A DNA stretch of 23,586 nt from CAZWUK01 sp964636685 (GTDB lineage Bacteria; Bacillota; Clostridia; Christensenellales; CAG-138): assembly GCA_964636685.1 (NCBI GenBank), contig CAZWUK010000033.1, forward strand, positions 1 to 23,586, written 5' to 3'. The notes below the pieces were generated by a model that saw only the letters and a program-made list of their open reading frames with translations, searched no databases and had not been told where the DNA came from. Below are positions 7,170-12,232 of the stretch, piece after piece. The position numbers and the translations under genes are program-made. Position 1 is the first letter of the stretch, and each line of letters begins with the position of its first letter.

Positions 7170-7295
7170 GGAAAAACACCTCCGAAAAATAAAATAGTGG
7201 GTGCAAAATGCACCCACACATAAATCGAAGATCAATGTTGTTCTACCACACCTGATAAAATATCGGCGGGTGAGAAGCGGGTGCTTCTGCTTAAC
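7170..7295 (-). ncRNA. infC operon leader, L20-type attenuator candidate
   Basis: About 126 nt separate the predicted transcription start from the infC start codon. Within it a 9-bp hairpin (7217-7209 with 7205-7197) is followed by a U-rich stretch, forming a terminator before infC. An earlier segment, GCACCCGC (7284-7277), can pair with the terminator's 5' arm GTGGGTGC (7217-7210) with one G-U pair, giving an antiterminator. The same earlier segment can instead sit in a small local hairpin (7288-7284 with 7277-7273). In Bacillus the L20 protein controls this operon by stabilising a leader terminator; the layout here fits that scheme but was not tested against the Rfam model. Confidence 0.7.
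7185..7217 (-). terminator. Leader terminator (attenuator) before infC
   Basis: GTGGGTGCA and TGCACCCAC form a perfect 9-bp stem around a three-base loop, followed on the minus strand by TATTTTATTTTT. It ends immediately before the infC SD, so termination here would switch off the whole operon. Confidence 0.8.
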
Positions 7296-7301
7296 ACAAG
7301 T

Positions 7302-7330
7302 ATTATATGCGCCGTATCCGGTGTTGTCAA
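7302..7330 (-). promoter_or_regulatory. Consensus promoter of the infC operon
   Basis: On the minus strand, TTGACA (7330-7325) and TATAAT (7307-7302) are both perfect consensus and separated by exactly 17 nt, as expected for a strong ribosomal-protein operon. Confidence 0.92.
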
Positions 7331-7391
7331 GCAATTCTTCGCTGGAAAAACGCGAGTTTTGCGGTATTTTTCGGATACGGGCGCATTTGGG

Positions 7392-8960
7392 TCAGTCGTT
7401 GTCAGAGAAGGCTTCCAGCTTGCTTGCGGTGGGGACGGGTTTGCTGTCGCCGTGCTTGACAAACAGCATCGTCACAAAGGCGAGCGCCACAAATACGGTT
7501 GCGTACGGGAAAAGCGTCGTCAGACCAACGTGATCCATAAACATGCCGGAAATCCAGGGCGTGACCGTTTGCGCGGCCATGCTGGCGGTGTAATAAAAAC
7601 CGGTATATTTGCCGACGTCGCCGCCGCGTGAAAGCTCAACCACCATCGGGAAGCTGTTGACGTTGATCGTCGCCCAACCGACGCCGGCGAGGGCGAACAT
7701 GCAGTTCATCAGCGCCGCGGAGCTGCCTTCGCGCAGGAAGGAGGCGACAAGGAAGGATGTGCTCAGCATCACGATACCGGCAAGAATGGATTTTTTGCGC
7801 CCGATTTTGGAGGCGATAAAGCCTACGGGCAGGTAGGCGATGATGGCGGCGATATTGGCGAGCATGAGCGTGCTGTTATAGTCGAGAGACAGCACCTTTC
7901 CAGCGTAGACCGAGTATTTGGAGGTGACGGCATTGTAGCCCATGAACCAGAATACGACGGAAGCGAGGATCAACAGCAGCGAGGCGCGCTCGGACTTGGA
8001 GAGCTTCTTTCTGCCGCCGTCGTCGGCTGCTTCATCCTCCAGATGGAATTCGCGCGTTTGCTGTTCCATTTCTGCAACGAAGCGCGGCTCCTTGACCTTC
8101 CATACGAATACGGAAAGCGCAACGAGCATGATGCCGGCGATGATGGCAAAGAACGTCGTGTAGCTCATGAGCGCGTTTTTCACGCTGCCTGTGGCAAATA
8201 CCATACCAAGTCCCAGCACGACGATGCCGCCAGCCGTACCCATGAGGTTGATGATGGCGTTTGCCTTGCTGCGCAGGGGCTTTGGCGTAACATCCGGCAT
8301 CAAAGCCACGGCGGGCGAGCGGAAGGTCGCCATGGAGAGCAGAATCACCAGCAGCACGACGACAAACACGATGAGCGGTGCCGGATGCGCGGCGGTTTGC
8401 GCTCTTGCATAGGCCTGCCGCGCAGGAACGACATAGTTGATATAGTCGGGATTGGTGGCGAGCTTTCCGTTGACCTCCGTCTGCGCGGTGATCGCGGTAA
8501 ATTCCGCCTCGTCAAAACGCTCGGAAAGCACATACGAAGTGCCGTCCGGCTCTTTCAGAACCGTATCGCTTTCCGCTTCGTATAAGACGGCAAGCGAGGC
8601 GGGATCATCAATGACGGACACCTTTTCGATGTTTTTCAACTGGGCGTTGTCTACCAACGAGAGCCCGACCAGCGCGATGGCGGCGATGATTGTTCCAACG
8701 ATGATAAACGGCGTGCGTCTGCCGCGCTTGGATGCGCATTTGTCCGAGATCGCGCCAAACAGCGGAAGCATGAACAGCGCGAGCACGTTGTCGAGCGCCA
8801 TGATAATGCCGCTGTTGGCCTGCGACATGCCGTATTTATCGGTCAAGATCTTGGGAATGATCGTATCGTACGCCTGCCAGAACGTGCAGATGAGGAAGAA
8901 TGCAAAGCCTACAAACAGCGTGCGCTTGTAGTTGAGCTTCAGGGTTTTTGGCTGTTCCAT
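7392..8960 (-). CDS. MFS transporter, SLC45-like
   Basis: The 522-residue protein has about 12 hydrophobic helices and two SLC45-like signatures: KRGRRTPFIIVG (78-89) after helix 2, and FRSPAVALMPDVTPKPLRSK (213-232) after helix 4. Relatives of this group move sugars with protons, but the substrate here is unknown. Residues about 104-193, between helices 3 and 4, form an unusual hydrophilic loop of about 90 residues that should face outside the cell. The start ATG 8960 has GGAGGT nine bases upstream. The gene is divergent from the GDPD gene and shares with it a region of overlapping opposed promoters. I see no clear terminator between its stop and the infC promoter region. Confidence 0.88.
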   Translation of the reverse strand: MEQPKTLKLNYKRTLFVGFAFFLICTFWQAYDTIIPKILTDKYGMSQANSGIIMALDNVLALFMLPLFGAISDKCASKRGRRTPFIIVGTIIAAIALVGLSLVDNAQLKNIEKVSVIDDPASLAVLYEAESDTVLKEPDGTSYVLSERFDEAEFTAITAQTEVNGKLATNPDYINYVVPARQAYARAQTAAHPAPLIVFVVVLLVILLSMATFRSPAVALMPDVTPKPLRSKANAIINLMGTAGGIVVLGLGMVFATGSVKNALMSYTTFFAIIAGIMLVALSVFVWKVKEPRFVAEMEQQTREFHLEDEAADDGGRKKLSKSERASLLLILASVVFWFMGYNAVTSKYSVYAGKVLSLDYNSTLMLANIAAIIAYLPVGFIASKIGRKKSILAGIVMLSTSFLVASFLREGSSAALMNCMFALAGVGWATINVNSFPMVVELSRGGDVGKYTGFYYTASMAAQTVTPWISGMFMDHVGLTTLFPYATVFVALAFVTMLFVKHGDSKPVPTASKLEAFSDND

Positions 8961-9017
8961 TGTGGAAATACCTCCATTATGGTTTGATCGGGCGTGCTGG
9001 AAATGCTTGCTGCAATA

Positions 9018-9046
9018 TGTACATAGTAGCGCATTTGGACTATAAT
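9018..9046 (+). promoter_or_regulatory. Promoter of the GDPD gene
   Basis: TGTACA (9018-9023), 17 nt and a perfect TATAAT (9041-9046) point toward the GDPD gene, giving a leader of about 30 nt. The -35 sits inside the perfect palindrome TATGTACATA (9016-9025), a possible operator. Confidence 0.65.
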
Positions 9047-9051
9047 GACAA
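9023..9051 (-). promoter_or_regulatory. Promoter of the MFS gene, overlapping the opposite promoter
   Basis: On the minus strand, TTGTCA (9051-9046), 17 nt and TACTAT (9028-9023) each match consensus at five of six bases. This promoter occupies almost the same DNA as the plus-strand promoter at 9018-9046, with each -35 next to the other's -10. Confidence 0.65.
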
Positions 9052-9081
9052 CAATATTTCCAAGCGGAGGGTACGTTTTTT

Positions 9082-10005
9082 ATGTGGTGGGGGGTTGTGC
9101 CGATTCTCTTTTTTTTGTTGCTGTGGTGCTATATGCTTGCGCCCGGTAAAAGCACAGAGCGGCAAAAGCTGCCCTTTCTGGGACGATACATCGCGCACCG
9201 CGGGCTATACAAAAAAGATCAATCGATCGCGGAAAACACGTTGGATGCGTTTGATCGAGCCGTTCAAACTGGCTACGGCATTGAGCTGGATGTACAGCTG
9301 ACACGGGATGAAAAAGTGATTGTGTTCCACGATGAAACGCTGTATCGCGCGAGCGGCATCGATTTTCGACCGGATGCTTTTACGCTGGCGGAGCTTCTTC
9401 AGCTGCCGCTGTTTGGAACCGATCAAAAGATCCCGCTGTTTTCGAAAGTGTTGTCGCACATCGATGGGAAGGTGCCGCTGATTGTAGAACTGAAGCCCGG
9501 TGGTAACTGGAAACTGCTGTGCGAAAAAACACGGGATATGCTGCGCGCTTACGAGGGCGACTATTGCGTTGAGAGCTTTGATCCGCGGCTTGTACGCTGG
9601 TTTCGCAAAAACGCGCCGGAGATTATGCGCGGTCAACTGGCGGAGTCCTATCAAAAGGCGCATGTTTTTTCCAAATGGTACATTGCGTTTATGATGAGCC
9701 GCGGACTGACGAATTTTTTAACAAAGCCGCAGTTTCTTGCATACCGCAAGGGTAAAAAATGCTGCAATATACGGCTGGCGGAAAAGCTCGGCGCTTTGCG
9801 GGTACTGTGGACGGCGGATGGCGGCGACGCTCTTGCGGCGCTCGAACAGAAAACCGATTGCATCATCTTTGAAGACTGCGCGCCAAAGCAGTATTTTAGC
9901 AATACGAAAGCGCAGGACGGCGTTCAGCAGGACACGACCATACTGGAACGGAGTTCTTTTTCGGAAGAGGAGCCCAGATGCTACGGGATGATCTGGAAGG
10001 GATAA
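9082..10005 (+). CDS. Membrane-anchored glycerophosphodiester phosphodiesterase
   Basis: The 307-residue protein belongs to the GDPD family, TIM-barrel enzymes that split glycerophosphodiesters into an alcohol and glycerol 3-phosphate. The active-site signatures are in order: AHRG (38-41), ENT (52-54), ELDVQLTRD (68-76, with E68 and D70 as metal ligands) and FHDETL (82-87, with H83). Residues 3-20 form a single hydrophobic helix, so the enzyme is probably tethered to the membrane; orientation is not certain. About 35 residues after the barrel form a hydrophilic tail with no recognised motif. ATG 9082 is preceded by GGAGGG ten bases upstream. It is monocistronic and divergent from the MFS transporter, which might handle a related compound, but that is only a guess from position. 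Confidence 0.9.
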   Translation: MWWGVVPILFFLLLWCYMLAPGKSTERQKLPFLGRYIAHRGLYKKDQSIAENTLDAFDRAVQTGYGIELDVQLTRDEKVIVFHDETLYRASGIDFRPDAFTLAELLQLPLFGTDQKIPLFSKVLSHIDGKVPLIVELKPGGNWKLLCEKTRDMLRAYEGDYCVESFDPRLVRWFRKNAPEIMRGQLAESYQKAHVFSKWYIAFMMSRGLTNFLTKPQFLAYRKGKKCCNIRLAEKLGALRVLWTADGGDALAALEQKTDCIIFEDCAPKQYFSNTKAQDGVQQDTTILERSSFSEEEPRCYGMIWKG

Positions 10006-10055
10006 CAAGGCGGTACGTTTGGACACGGTGATCCGTTGAAATCGAAAGACAGATG

Positions 10056-10093
10056 GAAGCCTCCGCGCAAGCTGGCACTTGTACGGAGGCTTC
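10056..10093. terminator. Long hairpin between convergent genes
   Basis: GAAGCCTCCG (10056-10065) pairs perfectly with CGGAGGCTTC (10084-10093). A further CAAG/CTTG pair inside the 18-nt loop extends the hairpin. Neither strand has a clean T-run, so it is a probable bidirectional terminator of atypical form, between the GDPD gene and the 88-residue gene. Confidence 0.55.
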
Positions 10094-10110
10094 TGCATCC
10101 TGCTTAACGC

Positions 10111-10377
10111 TTATTCTTTGAGACGGCGGATGACCTGCTGCATTTTGTCCCGCTGCGCCGCCGTCAGCATGGGAGAAAGCTTTTGATAGATTTCCTCCAT
10201 TTTGCAGTCGTCGAGGTTTCCGTTTTCCTGTTCTTCTTTTGTCATACTGCGCAGCGCGTCAAACAGCTCCGTTTCGCTTTTTCCACGGTATTGCGAAAGT
10301 ACCGATTCCATATCCTGCGCCTGTTCGGCGCTCTTGGCGGCTGCTTCATCACAAAGATCGGTCAAATTTTTACGCAT
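10111..10377 (-). CDS. Small helical protein of unknown function (88 aa)
   Basis: I do not recognise this protein. It is soluble, highly charged and predicted to be almost entirely alpha-helical, with no signal peptide or membrane segment. The middle holds KSETELFDALRSMTKEEQ (33-50), an acidic amphipathic region, and the end is basic (IRRLKE). The start is placed at ATG 10377 because GGAGG lies six bases upstream; an ATG six bases earlier overlaps that SD. It is divergent from another small unknown gene at 10479 and has its own TATAAT element. Coding is supported by the strong SD, start and promoter arrangement rather than by homology. Confidence 0.75.
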   Translation of the reverse strand: MRKNLTDLCDEAAAKSAEQAQDMESVLSQYRGKSETELFDALRSMTKEEQENGNLDDCKMEEIYQKLSPMLTAAQRDKMQQVIRRLKE

Positions 10378-10407
10378 GCTCATCCTCCATGAAAAACAGT
10401 TGACTTC

Positions 10408-10413
10408 ATTATA
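10408..10413 (-). promoter_or_regulatory. -10 element of the 88-residue protein gene
   Basis: A perfect TATAAT on the minus strand lies 30 nt before the start codon. No good -35 is present at the expected spacing, so an activator or another sigma factor may be needed. Confidence 0.4.
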
Positions 10414-10425
10414 AACTATGCGCAA

Positions 10426-10455
10426 GTGACGAAGTTTGTGTCTGCTGCATACAAT
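10426..10455 (+). promoter_or_regulatory. Candidate promoter of the 124-residue protein gene
   Basis: GTGACG (10426-10431), an 18-nt spacer and TACAAT (10450-10455) lie just upstream of an AAGGGGG ribosome binding site. The -35 is weak. Confidence 0.45.
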
Positions 10456-10478
10456 AGAAGGATAAGGGGGATGAAATC

Positions 10479-10853
10479 ATGCAGCGATACATGCCCGGGC
10501 AGATGCCGCCGGGAAGCTTTGAACGGGTGCGGGAACAGGAAACCGCGGCAACGCCGCTGTCGGCGATCTGCGGGGTATGCGAGTTTGTAAAGCTGGAGCA
10601 CGGCAACGCGGGCGTGCGGCGCTGCCTCGGCGCTTTACAGCCGTTTTTGACGCCGGAATTGATCCTTGGCTCCGCCAAACGCATGGGTGTTGAGCCGCCG
10701 CCGCCTTCAACGGCGACACAGACGCAAACGCAGCCGCCACCGCCGCCGCGCAAGGAGATCCCCATGGATCAGCTGATGAAGCTGCTGTCGTCCGCGGGGG
10801 GGCAAAAGGGGATCGATCCGGCGATGCTGCTGCAAATGCTCGGCAAAAACTAG
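10479..10853 (+). CDS. Hypothetical protein with Pro-rich linker (124 aa)
   Basis: I do not recognise this protein. It has an N-terminal part with C31-x2-C34 and C49, which could bind a metal or form disulfides. A proline/threonine/glutamine-rich linker (about 73-90) follows, then a C-terminal helical segment that is rich in Met and Leu (MDQLMKLL, MLLQMLGKN). There is no signal peptide or membrane helix. The start ATG 10479 follows AAGGGGG by eight bases; an ATG at 10471 is out of frame. It is divergent from the 88-residue gene, 101 nt away, and both encode small helical proteins. Coding is likely because of its SD, promoter-like sequence and following terminator hairpin. Confidence 0.75.
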   Translation: MQRYMPGQMPPGSFERVREQETAATPLSAICGVCEFVKLEHGNAGVRRCLGALQPFLTPELILGSAKRMGVEPPPPSTATQTQTQPPPPPRKEIPMDQLMKLLSSAGGQKGIDPAMLLQMLGKN

Positions 10854-10912
10854 GACGCGTTTTGGAACCGCTATGACGCGCGCTTGATGCGCAGCTGCGT
10901 TTGTTGACCAAA

Positions 10913-10947
10913 AAATCAAAGATCCCCGGTTAGGGGATCTTTGATTT
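10913..10947. terminator. 15-bp perfect hairpin after the 124-residue protein gene
   Basis: Bases 10913-10927 pair fully with 10933-10947 around loop GGTTA. The minus strand has the better T-tail (at least six T), while the plus-strand tail is TTTGGG. It probably ends the plus-strand gene but may also stop antisense transcripts from the hpf side. Confidence 0.75.
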
Positions 10948-10976
10948 GGGATGGGATGGGAGGTAATATTGGGGGG
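10948..10976 (+). other. Putative G-quadruplex-forming sequence
   Basis: Four G-tracts lie on the plus strand: GGG at 10948, 10953 and 10958, and GGGGGG at 10971, with loops of 2, 2 and 10 nt. It directly abuts the terminator hairpin, so transcripts reading through would contain it. Confidence 0.45.
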
Positions 10977-11003
10977 TTGTGTCTTTGTCCTTGTTCTGAG
11001 ATT

Positions 11004-11026
11004 AAAATACACGAACCGTGTGTTTT
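11004..11026. terminator. Second hairpin, bidirectional-terminator shape
   Basis: AAAATACACG pairs with CGTGTGTTTT (one G-U pair) around an AAC triloop, so the stem has an A-run on one side and a T-run on the other, a classic bidirectional terminator layout. Confidence 0.55.
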
Positions 11027-11146
11027 GACAATGGATGAAAAGTGAACTTCCTGCGAAGTCGGACAAGCTGAGAACGAGGTTTGCATTTTCGCCAAATAGA
11101 AGCCAAATCGTTCACATTCCACAGTGGCGAAACCGTGAAAATGACT

Positions 11147-11176
11147 ATGGCAATCTATTGAAAAACATCGTATAAT
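11147..11176 (+). promoter_or_regulatory. Candidate hpf promoter
   Basis: A perfect TATAAT at 11171-11176 with ATGGCA 18 nt upstream (11147-11152). The weak -35 leaves room for an activator or stationary-phase sigma factor, which would suit hpf, but no such motif is clear. Confidence 0.5.
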
Positions 11177-11220
11177 CAAATCAAGGTCAGACAAAGTATA
11201 AGCAAGAAGGAGTGGATTAC

Positions 11221-11757
11221 ATGCGTATTTCAATTTCAGGAAAAAATCTGGAGATCTCCGATTATCTGCGTGACCTGGTAGAGAAGAAAGTCAACAAGCT
11301 GGAGCGGTACTTTGCGCAGGATACCGAGGTGCAGGTGACTCTGTCCGTGGAGAAGAACCGCCACATCGTTGAGGTGACGATCCCCTATGACGGCGGCCTG
11401 ATCCGCGCCGAAGAAGTGACCGGCGACATGTACGCTTCCATAGACAACGTGCTGGATAAGCTGGAAAAGCAGATCCTTCGGCATCGTACCCGGCTGGAAA
11501 AGAGCCTGCGTACCGATGCGTTCAAATATGACGAACCGCTCTTTGGCGGCAACTATGAGGATTTCGAAGAGGAGACCAGCCGCATCGTTCGCGTAAAGCG
11601 GTTCAACATCAAGCCCATGGACGAGGAAGAAGCGATGCTGCAATTGGAGATGCTGGGGCATTCCTTCTACGTATTCATCAATGCGGATACCGGTAAGATG
11701 AACGTTCTCTATAAGAGAAAGGACGGCAATTACGGGTTGATCGAACCGGAAAACTAA
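11221..11757 (+). CDS. hpf: Ribosome hibernation promoting factor, long form
   Basis: The 178-residue protein is a long-form HPF. The N-terminal domain (about 1-100) begins MRISISGKNLEISDYLRDLV and binds the 30S decoding region to silence ribosomes. The C-terminal domain (about 120-176, with RVKRFNIKPMDEEEAMLQLE) dimerises to pair two 70S ribosomes into 100S particles. Both domains are complete. The start is set at ATG 11221, eight bases after AAGGAG; a GTG at 11212 is too close to that SD. The gene has its own promoter and a strong terminator. In Firmicutes it is usually induced on entry to stationary phase, which suits the neighbouring spore genes, although no regulatory site proves this. 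Confidence 0.97.
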   Translation: MRISISGKNLEISDYLRDLVEKKVNKLERYFAQDTEVQVTLSVEKNRHIVEVTIPYDGGLIRAEEVTGDMYASIDNVLDKLEKQILRHRTRLEKSLRTDAFKYDEPLFGGNYEDFEEETSRIVRVKRFNIKPMDEEEAMLQLEMLGHSFYVFINADTGKMNVLYKRKDGNYGLIEPEN

Positions 11758-11772
11758 CGTATCGACAGGTTG

Positions 11773-11802
11773 GCAGGCACGGACGTCCGTGCCTGCTTTT
11801 TT
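11773..11802 (+). terminator. Strong Rho-independent terminator of hpf
   Basis: A perfect 10-bp GC-rich stem (11773-11782 with 11787-11796) with an ACGT loop is followed by six T. Confidence 0.95.
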
Positions 11803-11815
11803 GCGCGGAGATTGG

Positions 11816-11844
11816 TTGCCGGATATGCTGCAAACTGATATAAT
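11816..11844 (+). promoter_or_regulatory. Promoter of the FakA-like small gene
   Basis: TTGCCG (11816-11821), a 17-nt spacer and perfect TATAAT (11839-11844) precede the gene, giving a leader of about 25 nt. Confidence 0.65.
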
Positions 11845-11876
11845 GGCTCCCATAAACTCGGAAAGGGGAATTGCGT

Positions 11877-12131
11877 ATGATGTTGGAATATAAATTTGAT
11901 ACCCAGCTGCTGATTGAGGGGCAGAATCTCTCGGAGGACGCGATCAATGAATATATCACAGAGAACCTTCCGGGCGATTGCTTGCTGGCCGTGGGGGACG
12001 AGGATTTGATAAAAATTCATTTTCATACCAACGAACCATGGCGCTTGCTGGAATACTGCGCTTCGCTCGGCGATATCTACGACGTCGTGATAGAGAACAT
12101 GGAGCGTCAGGAGAACGGACTGCAAGGCTGA
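11877..12131 (+). CDS. Small free-standing protein resembling the middle domain of FakA (84 aa)
   Basis: The 84-residue protein resembles the internal domain of fatty acid kinase FakA (YloV, often annotated as DAK-phosphatase or dihydroxyacetone-kinase-like). Diagnostic parts are YKFDTQLLIEG (5-15), PGDCLLAVGDEDLIKIHFHTNEP (about 32-54) and the final IENM. In FakA this domain sits between the ATP-binding DhaL domain and the FakB-binding C-terminus, and both are absent here. Hence no kinase activity is expected, but binding to a FakB/DegV-type partner or a metal-binding role is conceivable. The start ATG 11877 is eight bases after AAGGGG; the TTG at 11871 is only two bases away. It has its own promoter and terminator, so it is not simply a decayed fragment. 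Residue positions and family match are by eye. Confidence 0.78.
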   Translation: MMLEYKFDTQLLIEGQNLSEDAINEYITENLPGDCLLAVGDEDLIKIHFHTNEPWRLLEYCASLGDIYDVVIENMERQENGLQG

Positions 12132-12149
12132 TTTGAATAGCGGAATTTG

Positions 12150-12189
12150 AAGGTGCGGCACGCCAAGAACGGCGAACGCACCTTTTTTT
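12150..12189 (+). terminator. Rho-independent terminator before the germination operon
   Basis: AAGGTGCG (12150-12157) pairs with CGCACCTT (12177-12184), and an inner CGCC/GGCG stem completes a branched-looking hairpin. A run of seven T follows. It isolates the germination operon from upstream transcription. Confidence 0.9.
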
Positions 12190-12232
12190 ACGCGGACGCG
12201 CTGCTGCCGGAACTGTATGTTTTTTCTTTAAA

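Larger units (their letters stand above)
10854..11220. other. 367-nt structured intergenic region upstream of hpf
   Basis: No credible gene is seen. The region holds two terminator-like hairpins (10913-10947, 11004-11026), a run of four G-tracts (10948-10976), a separated inverted repeat (11087-11094 with 11125-11132) and the hpf promoter. A small RNA or a regulatory leader is possible, but no clean promoter for one was found. Confidence 0.5.

Noticed and set aside
11025..11030. Perfect TTGACA, considered as the -35 of a small RNA or of hpf
   Set aside because: No acceptable -10 lies 15-19 nt downstream (the site reads TTCCTG), and it is far from hpf. It is part of the second hairpin's flank.
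12134..12163. TGAATA as a sigma-G -35 for the ger operon
   Set aside because: The matching -10 position falls within the terminator and does not resemble the CATACTA-type sequence.
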